Counted from the stretch's first letter, positions 43,204 to 52,076 are shown. The stretch: DNA of 64,000 bases from Flavobacterium limnosediminis JC2902 (GCF_000498535.1 NZ_AVGG01000019.1:1-64000); one strand, 5' to 3'. Translations and numbers: made by a program. Notes: generated by a model from the letters alone, not told the origin.

Positions 43204-45291
43204 TTATAACGTTTTTCTGAAAACCGCTTTAGCCGGACTGCCTACAAGGAATTTTTCATACCCCTGCTCCAAGGCATCCTGATACAATTTCAACGCTTCG
43301 CCGAACGCTTTTGCAAAATAATAGGCATCTTCTTCGGTATGAGAGAAACAAGGCATGAAAACACCCTGGAACAATATGCCGCGCTGAATCATTTCCTGCA
43401 TGAAAAGCGTTCTGTATCCCTGACTGGCAACACCCGATTTGTCTTTAAAAACAAAAAACGGCATCCATTCGGCGGCAACGACTTCGATATAATCGGATAA
43501 TTCGTTTTCTATAACTAATTGCTGACATAATTCGGCCACTTTTTTACCGATGCTATGGTTGTGAGCAATCACATTTTTATTCTGATATTCTTTGATAGTT
43601 GCAATAGCCGCAGCTAATCCGTGGGTTTCTCCACCGTGTGTTGTCGAAATCAAAAACACCTTTTCTTCACCTTCACGGGTAATTCCGCCCAACTCCATAA
43701 CCTCTTTTGTACCGGTTAAGGCACAGAATGAAAATCCATTGGCAATACCTTTTCCCCACGTTGCCATATCAGGCGTAACTCCGTATTTGGTAATAGTACC
43801 TGGGAATTCTGTTTTGAAACCGGTCACCATTTCGTCGGCAATGAACAAAGCACCGTTTTCATGGCAGAGTTCGATTGCCTGTTTCAGGAAGTCCGCTACG
43901 TTAAAATCGGCCGGAAGGTGCGGATAATTTCCCTTTTCCGGTTCGGTAATCACGCAGGAAATCTGTCCCGGATATTTGGCAAACAATTCTTTTAATGATT
44001 CAATATTAAACGACTGAAATGTCACTGACAAATTGGAAACCGCTTCAGGAACGCCTTTATTACAGGCTGTTTTTCCGATGAACCAATCGTCATAACTGTA
44101 AAACGGATGATCTACGGGAAAAGCTACCAAATCACGTCCTGTTTTAGCACGGGCTAATTTTACGGCAGCCGTAGTCACAATGGATCCGTTTTTAGAAAAC
44201 TTCACCATATCGTGTCCGGGAACCAACGCTAAAAACGTTTCGGCCATTTCTTTTTCCAGAGCAGCCGGACGTTGGAAATTCACACCGTTTTCCAATTCTT
44301 TTCGGACAGCATCCAAAACAGGCTCGTAGGCGTGACCTAAACTCACACTGGTTAATCCCATGGAACAATCCAGATATTCGTTACCGTCAACATCCCAAAT
44401 GTGCGAACCTTTTCCTTTTACGATGGCTGCCGGTGATAAAATCGGAAATTGATCGTCTCCCTTGGAATAAGTATGACTTCCTCCCGGAATCAAATTGTGA
44501 ATTGCTTTTCTGTATTCGTCTGATGCCTTGAAATTCGTAATATTTCTCAGCTGTATTTCGTTAAATTTACTTTTCATATAACCTTCGTTTCTAAAAATAG
44601 AATGATTAATACTTTGTATTTCTTCGTGTTGCAATAAATAATCTGCGTACATTTTCCACGGTTGCTTGTCGCCTAATTCCCGGATCAGATGTTGAATCAC
44701 TTCAAAATCGGACGCTTCGTCAACAGTAATCCGCAAAGCCGCATATTTTTTATCGATGCCTTCATCGGCCATCATCATTTTTGCATTTCTTCGGATGAAA
44801 GGCGTAACATGCTCCCTGTCGGCAACGGCTGTAGCTGATTTCCAGGCTTCTTCCAACGCTTTAAAACTGAAAACCTCCACATCCAACCCGTCCGGATACG
44901 CTTCCTGCGATTGGTTTGAATGATATTCCAACTGATTGTCCAAACAGAATTGTATTGTTTTATCAATCAATTCGGGGTCAATTAGCGGGCAATCGGAAGT
45001 AATGCGCACCACGAAATCCGGTTTTTTGTTTTGTACCGCCTGATAAAACCGGTCTAAAACATCATTCAGACTACCTTTGTACGAATCGATATTCAACTTT
45101 TCAGCGATGGCGCAAATCAGATCGGAATCCTTCTCCTCTGTAGTCGCCACAACCCAATCCGTAACCAGTTTTGATTGCTTTGCTCTTTCCAGATGGTAGG
45201 CCAACAACGTTTTTCCCTGAATTTCCAGAAGTACTTTCCCGGGTAAACGTGACGAACCGATCCGGGCCTGTGTTACACCAATTATTTTCAC
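43204..45291 (-). CDS. Cytidylyltransferase (SpsF/PseF-like) fused to class III aminotransferase
   Basis: 695 residues from a GTG start overlapping the aldo/keto reductase stop (GTGA). The N-terminal domain (about 1-240) is a nucleotidyltransferase: GVTQARIGSSRLPGKVLLEI, FVVRITSDCPLIDPELID, YPDGLDVEVF. The C-terminal domain (about 250-695) is glutamate-1-semialdehyde-aminomutase-like: LIPGGSHTYSKGDDQFPILS, YLDCSMGLTSVSLGHAYEPV, LFIADEMVTGF and the Schiff-base Lys in MATWGKGIANGFSFC. The first half probably makes the CMP-nonulosonate. The second may install an amino group, perhaps with the adjacent reductase; its substrate is unknown. Confidence 0.88.
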   Translation of the reverse strand: MKIIGVTQARIGSSRLPGKVLLEIQGKTLLAYHLERAKQSKLVTDWVVATTEEKDSDLICAIAEKLNIDSYKGSLNDVLDRFYQAVQNKKPDFVVRITSDCPLIDPELIDKTIQFCLDNQLEYHSNQSQEAYPDGLDVEVFSFKALEEAWKSATAVADREHVTPFIRRNAKMMMADEGIDKKYAALRITVDEASDFEVIQHLIRELGDKQPWKMYADYLLQHEEIQSINHSIFRNEGYMKSKFNEIQLRNITNFKASDEYRKAIHNLIPGGSHTYSKGDDQFPILSPAAIVKGKGSHIWDVDGNEYLDCSMGLTSVSLGHAYEPVLDAVRKELENGVNFQRPAALEKEMAETFLALVPGHDMVKFSKNGSIVTTAAVKLARAKTGRDLVAFPVDHPFYSYDDWFIGKTACNKGVPEAVSNLSVTFQSFNIESLKELFAKYPGQISCVITEPEKGNYPHLPADFNVADFLKQAIELCHENGALFIADEMVTGFKTEFPGTITKYGVTPDMATWGKGIANGFSFCALTGTKEVMELGGITREGEEKVFLISTTHGGETHGLAAAIATIKEYQNKNVIAHNHSIGKKVAELCQQLVIENELSDYIEVVAAEWMPFFVFKDKSGVASQGYRTLFMQEMIQRGILFQGVFMPCFSHTEEDAYYFAKAFGEALKLYQDALEQGYEKFLVGSPAKAVFRKTL

Positions 45292-46136
45292 CAGTTTACA
45301 GGATTTAATAATGATTTATCGTTTATTTCGATGGCTTCAATTTTTGAAAACAAACTTGCATCTGCTTTCCAATCGCACACCATTTGTATGTTCTGTTTTA
45401 ATTGCGCTGCGGTTTCAACTCCCATGACAATCTTATCGATATTCGGATTTGCAATCACATAATTCAGCGCAACATCCCCCACTGCTACCTGATTTGCTGT
45501 ACATACAGCATGTAATTCGGTTAAAGCAGTTGTTAAGGGTTTTAATTTTTCGGGTAGCTGATCAGGATTCATGAAATACAATCCCTGAAGGAAAACGGAT
45601 CGTACGTGAATCTCGGTTCCCAATTGCTTTAGTTCGACCAGTTTACTTTCGAATTTCCGATCCAGAATACTGTAAGGTAACTGAACCAAATCGGGAATAA
45701 TATTTAAAGCCAGAAGCTTTTCCAATTGTTCCGGATGGTATAATGAAAACCCGATTTTATCTATTTTACCTTCCTTTTTGGCCTGCTGCAACGTTTCCCA
45801 CAACAGCGGATTTTCAATTAAAATATCGGCATTGTGCGCCAAATATCCGTAAACCGACGTTGAATTCAACCTGGTTAATGATTGTTCAAGCGTATTTTCG
45901 AGCTCTGCCTGTGAAGTAACTGCGGGAAATTTGGTAATAATCTGAAAACGGTTATCGGCAAACATCCCCAATCGTTCTTCGGCATTACCGTAAGCCAGTG
46001 CAGTATCCAACTGATTAATCCCTGCTTCATTTGCAACTGAAAGAATACCCTTCAATGCTTCATCAGAAGGGACACCATGTGTATTTGAAATACCATAGTT
46101 AATCCCAAATTGAACTGTTCCGAGTGTTATTTTCAA
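45288..46136 (-). CDS. Aldo/keto reductase of the pse operon
   Basis: A 282-residue TIM-barrel NADPH reductase: KITLGTVQFGINYGISNTHG, LDTALAYGNAEERLG (catalytic Asp and Tyr), TKFPAV (Lys), VYGYLAHNADIL (His), LQLPYSILDR and VMGVETAAQLKQNI. It lies 2 bp after pseC and overlaps the fusion gene by 4 bp, so it belongs to the operon. It may supply or remove a keto group for the aminotransferase domain next door (inference). Confidence 0.87.
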   Translation of the reverse strand: MKITLGTVQFGINYGISNTHGVPSDEALKGILSVANEAGINQLDTALAYGNAEERLGMFADNRFQIITKFPAVTSQAELENTLEQSLTRLNSTSVYGYLAHNADILIENPLLWETLQQAKKEGKIDKIGFSLYHPEQLEKLLALNIIPDLVQLPYSILDRKFESKLVELKQLGTEIHVRSVFLQGLYFMNPDQLPEKLKPLTTALTELHAVCTANQVAVGDVALNYVIANPNIDKIVMGVETAAQLKQNIQMVCDWKADASLFSKIEAIEINDKSLLNPVNW

Positions 46137-46138
46137 AA

Positions 46139-47329
46139 TTACTTCGTAAAATAAGTTGCAATTGCATCAATCACAAAAGATTGTTCATCGTCTGTTAACG
46201 TAGGATACATCGGCAGACTGATACAGTGCTTATAGTATTGCTCTGCTAAAGGCATGTCGTTTTCATTCCAGCCCAAATCCCGGTAATACGGCATCAAATG
46301 ACACGGAATATAATGTATCTGAGCGAAAATTTTCTGTTCTCTCAGATAATTGTACAAACCTACACGGTCTTCGACTTCGATAACATATAAGTGATACGCA
46401 TGTCCGTCGATATAACCGGATTGGCCTTTTATATACTCTTTTCCAGTGAAAGCAGTATTGTATCTTGCTGCGATGGTTTTACGTCTTTCGATTCCTTTAT
46501 CCGCACGGGATAACTGACTAATACCTAAAGCCGCCTGAAAATCGGTAAAACGATAATTGTACCCTAAGTTTTGCATTTCCATGTACCAACCCGGATAGGA
46601 ATCGCCTTCATTTACAGGCTGTCCCACTGCAAATTCCATTGAATTTTTGAAAATATTTGTATCTCTTGTAATTCCGTGCGTACGCAATTCCAATAGTTTT
46701 TTGTAGAGTTTTTCATCGTTTGCGGTAATCATTCCGCCTTCACCGGTTGCGATGTGCTTCACCGGATGGAAAGAGAAAATCGCCAAATCTGCATAATTCC
46801 CGTTTCCGCAATTTTGCTTTTGCCCTTTACTGTCGATAAAATAACCTCCGGGGGCATGGCAGGCATCTTCTATAATCCACAACCCGTGTTCGTCAGCCAG
46901 TTTTCTGAAAGCTTCCAGATTCACGGCGCGTCCTGCAAAATCAACAGGAACAATCCCTTTGTAAGTTCCTTTCGGTGCAGATTTCAACAGTTGTTCTACT
47001 TTTTCGACATCCAACAGATACGTATCCGGATCGATGTCTGAAAAAACAACTTCGCCACCGCAATAGCGAACACAATTTGCCGATGCAGCAAAAGTGATTG
47101 GTGTTGTAATTACTTTGTCGTCGTTTCCGACTCCTAAAGCCAAAGCGGATAAATGCAAAGCAGCCGTTCCGTTGGAAACCGCTACCGCATAATTACACCC
47201 TATATAATTAGCAAAAACTTGCTCAAATTCTAAAATTGTTGGTCCCTGCGTAAGAAAATCACCTTTTAAGGCTTTTGTTACCGCCTGAATATCTTCCTCC
47301 GTTATGTTTTGCTTTCCGTATGGTATCAT
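46139..47329 (-). CDS. pseC: UDP-4-amino-4,6-dideoxy-GlcNAc/AltNAc transaminase PseC
   Basis: 396 residues of the DegT/DnrJ/EryC1 aminotransferase family. It has AVSNGTAALHLSALALG, the cofactor-side IIEDACHAPGGYF, and the Schiff-base Lys in FSFHPVKHIATGEGGMI. The C-terminal YNYRFTDFQAALGISQL and QIHYIPCHLMPYYRDLGW are present. It aminates C4 of the PseB product using glutamate. It is 3 bp downstream of pseB, and the pairing supports the assignment. Confidence 0.94.
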   Translation of the reverse strand: MIPYGKQNITEEDIQAVTKALKGDFLTQGPTILEFEQVFANYIGCNYAVAVSNGTAALHLSALALGVGNDDKVITTPITFAASANCVRYCGGEVVFSDIDPDTYLLDVEKVEQLLKSAPKGTYKGIVPVDFAGRAVNLEAFRKLADEHGLWIIEDACHAPGGYFIDSKGQKQNCGNGNYADLAIFSFHPVKHIATGEGGMITANDEKLYKKLLELRTHGITRDTNIFKNSMEFAVGQPVNEGDSYPGWYMEMQNLGYNYRFTDFQAALGISQLSRADKGIERRKTIAARYNTAFTGKEYIKGQSGYIDGHAYHLYVIEVEDRVGLYNYLREQKIFAQIHYIPCHLMPYYRDLGWNENDMPLAEQYYKHCISLPMYPTLTDDEQSFVIDAIATYFTK

Positions 47330-47332
47330 TTT

Positions 47333-48346
47333 TTATTTTGCTTCAAAATCTGAATAAAGATGTTCTTTTATCTGCTCACGCATACTTTCAACAGTTTCCC
47401 ACTCCGTATTTTCACCGGAAGTATAACTGAATCCCAGTGGAACCAATTCTGCATTAAAAGTTTTTTTATACTCTTCCATATTCCAATTCGTAACCTGAGG
47501 AAGAATCACATAATATTTACCTAAATCATAAGTTGTGAATGAATCGGACGATGTAATCATTTCTTCGTGTACTTTTTCACCCGGGCGGATACCAATTACA
47601 CGGTGCTCACAACTTGGAGCAATCGCCTGAGCCACATCTAAAATTCTATACGACGGGATTTTCGGAACAAACAATTCACCTCCCCAGGCAGTATCCAAAG
47701 CATGAAGTACCATATCAACCCCACCCTGAAGCGAAATATTGAAACGGGTCATATTAACATCGGTAATAGGTAAAATGCCTTCTTCTCTTTTCTTCATAAA
47801 AAACGGAATCACAGAACCGTTGGATCCCATTACATTTCCGTAACGCACCACTGAAAATTTAATATCCTGCTTTCCTTTGATATTGTTGGCTGCAATAAAT
47901 AATTTATCTGAAGTCAGTTTAGTTGCTCCGTATAAATTAATTGGCGCGCAGGCTTTATCGGTTGACAAGGCAACCACTTTGGTCACGTTACTTGACAGAC
48001 AGGCCTTAATTACATTTTCAGCACCGCCAATATTGGTTTTCACACACTCATCCGGATTGTATTCGGCAATATGAACGTGTTTCATTGCCGCCGCATGAAT
48101 AACATAATCGATATCGTTAAAAGCTCTCTTCAAACGCTCCAAATCCCTTACATCACCAATAAAATAGCGTATTGCAGGGTATTGGGACTCCGGAAATTCC
48201 TGAGCCATCTGAAATTGTTTCTGCTCATCACGGGAGTAAATCACAAGGCGTTTAACGTTTGGCCATTTCTCTAAAATTGTCTTGGTCAATTCCTTACCTA
48301 AAGACCCCGTTCCTCCTGTAATTAATATGGATTTATTATTCAGCAT
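47333..48346 (-). CDS. pseB: UDP-GlcNAc 4,6-dehydratase (inverting)
   Basis: 337 residues, an extended SDR. It has the NAD-binding ILITGGTGSLGKELTKTILE, VIHAAAMKHVHIAEYNP, the dehydratase-type STDKACAPINLYGATKLTSD (the catalytic Lys and Asp/Lys pair of PseB, with Tyr-x3-Lys in YGATK) and RYGNVMGSNGSVIPFF. It is the first step of pseudaminic acid synthesis. It is the first gene of a seven-gene minus-strand operon with gaps of 14 bp or less or overlaps, driven from a promoter at 48366. Confidence 0.95.
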   Translation of the reverse strand: MLNNKSILITGGTGSLGKELTKTILEKWPNVKRLVIYSRDEQKQFQMAQEFPESQYPAIRYFIGDVRDLERLKRAFNDIDYVIHAAAMKHVHIAEYNPDECVKTNIGGAENVIKACLSSNVTKVVALSTDKACAPINLYGATKLTSDKLFIAANNIKGKQDIKFSVVRYGNVMGSNGSVIPFFMKKREEGILPITDVNMTRFNISLQGGVDMVLHALDTAWGGELFVPKIPSYRILDVAQAIAPSCEHRVIGIRPGEKVHEEMITSSDSFTTYDLGKYYVILPQVTNWNMEEYKKTFNAELVPLGFSYTSGENTEWETVESMREQIKEHLYSDFEAK

Positions 48347-48365
48347 TTTTATGATTTTTAGCCTA

Positions 48366-48373
48366 CAAATATA
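48366..48373 (-). promoter_or_regulatory. Promoter -7 element (TATATTTG) of the pse operon
   Basis: An exact TAnnTTTG match on the minus strand, 20 bp upstream of the pseB ATG. No TTG at the proper distance. Confidence 0.55.
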
Positions 48374-48468
48374 TGAATTAAAGATTTAGTTTTTTTAGTC
48401 GTTCTTCACTCCCAATTATTACGCTTTATTTTTAGTGATTTTTAGAAAGACAAGCTCCAAATGTTAAT

Positions 48469-48476
48469 TATCTTTG
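48469..48476 (+). promoter_or_regulatory. Promoter -7 element (TATCTTTG) of the Sua5/YrdC gene
   Basis: An exact TAnnTTTG match 19 bp upstream of the ATG at 48495. Its position rules out the longer frame that starts at 48474. Confidence 0.6.
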
Positions 48477-48494
48477 CAATTAAATTTACTCGAA

Positions 48495-49061
48495 ATGGAC
48501 ATCAATACCGAAGTACACAACGCCTACGAAGTCATTAAAAACGGCGGAATCATTCTTTATCCGACAGATACCGTTTGGGGCATTGGCTGTGACGCCTCTA
48601 ATCCGGAAGCAGTGAAAAAAATCTATGCCTTGAAGCAACGAGAAGAAAGCAAGAGCATGATCGTTTTGATGAATGGTGAAAAAATGATGTATACAGTTTT
48701 CAAAGACATCCCGGAAGTAGCCTGGCAAATTCTGGATTTATCTGAAAAACCAACCACTTTAATCCTGGACAACCCCAGAAATGTGGCTCCTAATATTATT
48801 GCAGAAGACAAAACCTTAGGTGTACGGATTGTTAAAGAACCGTTTTGCTTCAAATTGATGGAACGTATGAAAAGACCGTTGGTTTCCACTTCGGCAAATA
48901 TTTCCGGTATGTTCACGCCAAAATCTTTTAAAGAAATCAGCCCTGAAATTTTAAAAGGTGTTGACTATGTGGTAAATTTGCACCACGATAAAATTTGCGA
49001 TAAGCCTTCTACTATCATTAAATTAACGAATGATAGTCAGGTTAAGATTATCCGCAAATAA
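48495..49061 (+). CDS. Threonylcarbamoyl-AMP synthase (Sua5/YciO/YrdC family)
   Basis: 188 residues. It has the YrdC fold signatures GGIILYPTDTVWGIGCDASN, KIYALKQREESKSMIVLM, then RIVKEPF and RPLVSTSANISGMFTP. It makes the threonylcarbamoyl-adenylate used for the t6A37 modification of ANN-decoding tRNAs. The ATG at 48495 is chosen because a promoter -7 element covers the upstream alternative. The GxxExxY unit follows 9 bp after the stop. Confidence 0.9.
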   Translation: MDINTEVHNAYEVIKNGGIILYPTDTVWGIGCDASNPEAVKKIYALKQREESKSMIVLMNGEKMMYTVFKDIPEVAWQILDLSEKPTTLILDNPRNVAPNIIAEDKTLGVRIVKEPFCFKLMERMKRPLVSTSANISGMFTPKSFKEISPEILKGVDYVVNLHHDKICDKPSTIIKLTNDSQVKIIRK

Positions 49062-49070
49062 CATTTTATA

Positions 49071-49519
49071 AGCCACGAATACACAAATTAAAATGCCGAA
49101 TATTATTCATAAAACTGAAAGCTACAAACTGCTTGGTTTATTATTTGAGGTTCATAACAATCTAGGCAAAGGATTTTTAGAAATTGTATACAAAGATGCA
49201 ATTGAATACGAATTAGAGAAATCAAAAATTCTTTTTGATCGGGAAAAAGAATATGCCGTTAATTACAAGGATATTATTTTAAAACATAAATTTTATGCAG
49301 ATTTTATCGTTTTTGATAAAATAATTTTAGAGGTAAAATCTTGTAGCCATATTTCAGATTCGCACATTGCACAAGCAATGAATTATTTAAAAGTATCAGG
49401 TAATAACTTGGCAATAATAGCCAATTTCAACAACGAATCATTAGAATACAAAAGAATTGTAATTTAATAAGAATAACCCATTCACAAATAAAAACATAAA
49501 AATTCGTGCATTCGTGGCT
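49071..49519. mobile_element. Candidate 449-bp element: GxxExxY gene between 19-bp inverted repeats
   Basis: The left end AGCCACGAATACACAAATT (49071-49089) and the right end AATTCGTGCATTCGTGGCT (49501-49519) are inverted copies matching at 17 of 19 positions. The single gene inside fills most of the space (49093-49467). Each end is itself a near-duplication of an octamer (CACGAATG/CACGAATT type). The right end intrudes on the 5' leader of the CCA-adding enzyme gene. No transposase is present, so if mobile it must move in trans or by the nuclease itself. This is an inference from layout. Confidence 0.6.
49093..49467 (+). CDS. GxxExxY family protein (PD-(D/E)XK nuclease-like)
   Basis: 124 residues. 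The name-giving motif is G27-F-L-E30-I-V-Y33 (NNLGKGFLEIVYKDAIEYEL). A nuclease-like core follows: Asp70 in KFYADFIV, then Glu80-x-Lys82 in ILEVKS, i.e. D-x9-E-x-K, and a helix SHIAQAMNYLKVSG with the usual Gln. All expected catalytic positions are intact. Family knowledge: GxxExxY genes occur in variable copy number in Bacteroidota and are sometimes found in rRNA intervening sequences; function unproven. It is AT-richer than its neighbours and flanked by inverted repeats. Confidence 0.92.
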   Translation: MPNIIHKTESYKLLGLLFEVHNNLGKGFLEIVYKDAIEYELEKSKILFDREKEYAVNYKDIILKHKFYADFIVFDKIILEVKSCSHISDSHIAQAMNYLKVSGNNLAIIANFNNESLEYKRIVI

Positions 49520-49552
49520 GTAACAAAAACAAACGAACCTGCGGTAAACAAC

Positions 49553-50974
49553 ATGAATTACAAAGACGCATTACAAGATAAAATATTCAAAATAATCGCC
49601 CAGGCAGCCAACGAACTTAACGTGGAAAGCTACGTTATCGGTGGTTTTGTCCGTGATTTGATTTTAAAACGCGATCACAAGAAAGATATTGATATTGTCG
49701 CGGTTGGCAGCGGTATCGAACTCGCATTAAAAGTTTCCGAACTCATTCCGAACAAACCGAAAGTCCAGGTTTTCAAAAACTACGGAACAGCCATGTTGCG
49801 CTATCATGACATGGATATCGAATTCGTTGGCGCAAGAAAAGAAAGCTACAACCACGACAGCCGTAACCCGATTGTGGAAAACGGAACGTTGGAAGACGAC
49901 CAAAACCGACGGGATTTTACCATTAATGCATTAGCGCTTTCGCTGAATGAAAGCACATTTGGCGAACTGGTAGATCCTTTTAACGGATTGGCGGATATGG
50001 AAAACAAAACCATAAAAACGCCTTTGGATCCGGATATTACCTATTCTGATGATCCGTTGCGAATGATGCGCGCGATTCGTTTTGCTTCGCAGCTGAATTT
50101 TGAAATTGAAGCCGAATCTTTAGCCTCCATCACAAAAAACAAAGACCGAATCAACATCATTTCAGGAGAGCGCATTGTTGATGAACTGAATAAAATACTG
50201 ATGTCTGATGTTCCCTCGGTTGGATTTTTACTGTTATACCAAACCGGATTGCTGGACATTATCCTTCCGGAACTGACCGCTTTGAATCAGGTGGAAGAAA
50301 TTGAAGGTCATACACATAAAAACAACTTTTACCATACTTTGGAGGTGGTGGATAATATTTGTCCGAATACCGATGATGTATGGTTACGCTGGTCGGCTTT
50401 ACTGCACGACATTGGTAAAGCACCCACAAAACGTTATAATAAAAAACAAGGCTGGACTTTTCACGGTCATGAGTTTTTAGGCGGAAAAATGGCCAAGAAA
50501 ATTTTTGAGCGTCTTCACATGCCGTTGAACCAAAAACTGAAATTCGTTCAGAAAATGGTGATGATGAGTTCGCGTCCGATTGTACTGGCCCAGGATATCG
50601 TTACGGATTCGGCCGTAAGGCGTTTGGTTTTCGATGCCGGTGAAGACGTGGAAAATCTGATGACTTTATGTGAGGCGGATATCACCACAAAAAATCCAAA
50701 CAAATTCAAAAAATACCATAACAATTTCAAAATCGTCCGCGAAAAAATTGTGGAAGTGGAAGAACGCGACAAAGTACGGGTTTTTCAACCCCCTATTTCC
50801 GGTGAAGAAATCATGGAACTATTCAATTTAAAACCGTCAAGGGAAATCGGTGTTTTGAAAGAAGCCGTGAAAGAAGCGATTCTGGAAGGCGAAATCCCGA
50901 ATGAGTATCAGGCCGCCTATGATTTTGTGTTGATGAAAGCCGAAAAAATGGGATTGAAAAAAGTGGCAAAATAA
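49553..50974 (+). CDS. cca: CCA-adding tRNA nucleotidyltransferase with HD domain
   Basis: 473 residues from the ATG at 49553. A GTG 39 bp upstream is in frame but lies inside the GxxExxY element's right repeat, so I reject it. Domains: class II nucleotidyltransferase head (YVIGGFVRDLILKRDHKKDI, then DIVAVG with the catalytic Asp pair), QNRRDFTINALALSL, the neck (DDPLRMMRAIRFASQLNFEI) and an HD phosphohydrolase-type domain (ALLHDIGKAPTKRY). It adds or repairs the 3' CCA end of tRNAs. Confidence 0.93.
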   Translation: MNYKDALQDKIFKIIAQAANELNVESYVIGGFVRDLILKRDHKKDIDIVAVGSGIELALKVSELIPNKPKVQVFKNYGTAMLRYHDMDIEFVGARKESYNHDSRNPIVENGTLEDDQNRRDFTINALALSLNESTFGELVDPFNGLADMENKTIKTPLDPDITYSDDPLRMMRAIRFASQLNFEIEAESLASITKNKDRINIISGERIVDELNKILMSDVPSVGFLLLYQTGLLDIILPELTALNQVEEIEGHTHKNNFYHTLEVVDNICPNTDDVWLRWSALLHDIGKAPTKRYNKKQGWTFHGHEFLGGKMAKKIFERLHMPLNQKLKFVQKMVMMSSRPIVLAQDIVTDSAVRRLVFDAGEDVENLMTLCEADITTKNPNKFKKYHNNFKIVREKIVEVEERDKVRVFQPPISGEEIMELFNLKPSREIGVLKEAVKEAILEGEIPNEYQAAYDFVLMKAEKMGLKKVAK

Positions 50975-50995
50975 CAACGTGACAGCGTTTCAAAG

Positions 50996-51044
50996 TCACA
51001 ATGTCTCTTAGAAACTTTGTAACTCAGAAACTCAGCAACTCTAA
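50996..51044. repeat. AACTCAGAAACTTNG-type repeats covering the ctaA leader
   Basis: TCTTAGAAACTTTGTAACTCAG is followed by AAACTCAGCAACTCT, and related units occur inverted at 55229-55296 and at 58624-58656. An in-frame ATG at 51001 would translate this repeat into 16 extra residues, which argues against that start. Confidence 0.55.
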
Positions 51045-51048
51045 AAAA

Positions 51049-52071
51049 ATGAAAAAAGAAGACAAATCTGTAATTATCTGGTTATTATCCGGTTGCGTAT
51101 TATTATTCATTATGGTAATGGTGGGAGGCATCACCCGATTAACCAACTCCGGGCTATCCATGACCGACTGGCATTTAATCACCGATACGTTTCCGCCATT
51201 GACTGAAGAGAAATGGGAACATGCCTTTGAAGAATACAAAAAATTTCCAGAATATCAGCAAATCAATATCCATAACGATTTCGATTTAAGCGATTATAAA
51301 TTCATTTATTTCTGGGAATGGTTCCATCGTTTTATCGGACGCATCATCGGAATGGTTTTCATTATTCCTTTCATCTACTTCCTGATTAAGAAACGTTTAT
51401 CATCCGAAACCATTAAAAAATGTATTATTCTTCTGGCAATGGGCGCTTTTCAGGGATTCCTGGGTTGGTTCATGGTAAAAAGCGGGTTAATTGATAATCC
51501 GGATGTGAGTCATTTCCGTTTGTCGTTACACCTGACCTTCGCTTTCATAACCTTTGCCTACACACTTTGGGTTGCTCTGGATTTGATTTATCCGAACAGA
51601 ATTGAAGCGATACAACCCTTGCGTACTATAGCTCGCTTAGCATTGATCTTCTTAATTGTCCAAATCATTTATGGTGGTTTTGTGGCAGGACTGAATGCCG
51701 GATTGGTTCACAACCATTGGCCGTTAATGAGTGACGGACAATTTTTCCACGAAAGCATTGTTTTAGAAAAAGATTCGTGGTTGCTTCGCCTCACCGAAGG
51801 TAAAAGCGGCGTGCAATTCGTTCACCGAACCATGGCTTATGTTGTAGTCGGATTAATGGTGTATTTATATTTTCGTAGTAAAAAATATGTTTTGGACGCT
51901 ACTCCGAAAAAAGGAATAACGACTTTGGTTGCCGTTGTTTTTATTCAGTTTGCATTAGGAGTTTTCACTTTATTGTTCCACGTACCGCTTTGGCTGGGAC
52001 TAGCACATCAACTGGTTGCTTTTATGCTGCTTTCGGCTATGGTATTTACACTGCACCGATTGAGTAAGTAG
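51049..52071 (+). CDS. ctaA: Heme A synthase (COX15/CtaA)
   Basis: 340 residues with eight predicted membrane helices. Heme-binding His residues sit in WEWFHRFIGRIIG, SLHLTFAFITFAY, FVHRTMAYVVVG and GLAHQLVAFMLL. The N-terminal GGITRLTNSGLSMTDWHLI motif is diagnostic. It oxidises heme O to heme A for cytochrome oxidase. The ATG at 51049 is preferred over 51001 because the 48 bp between is repeat DNA. It is followed by a weak hairpin. Confidence 0.94.
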   Translation: MKKEDKSVIIWLLSGCVLLFIMVMVGGITRLTNSGLSMTDWHLITDTFPPLTEEKWEHAFEEYKKFPEYQQINIHNDFDLSDYKFIYFWEWFHRFIGRIIGMVFIIPFIYFLIKKRLSSETIKKCIILLAMGAFQGFLGWFMVKSGLIDNPDVSHFRLSLHLTFAFITFAYTLWVALDLIYPNRIEAIQPLRTIARLALIFLIVQIIYGGFVAGLNAGLVHNHWPLMSDGQFFHESIVLEKDSWLLRLTEGKSGVQFVHRTMAYVVVGLMVYLYFRSKKYVLDATPKKGITTLVAVVFIQFALGVFTLLFHVPLWLGLAHQLVAFMLLSAMVFTLHRLSK

Positions 52072-52076
52072 GCAAA

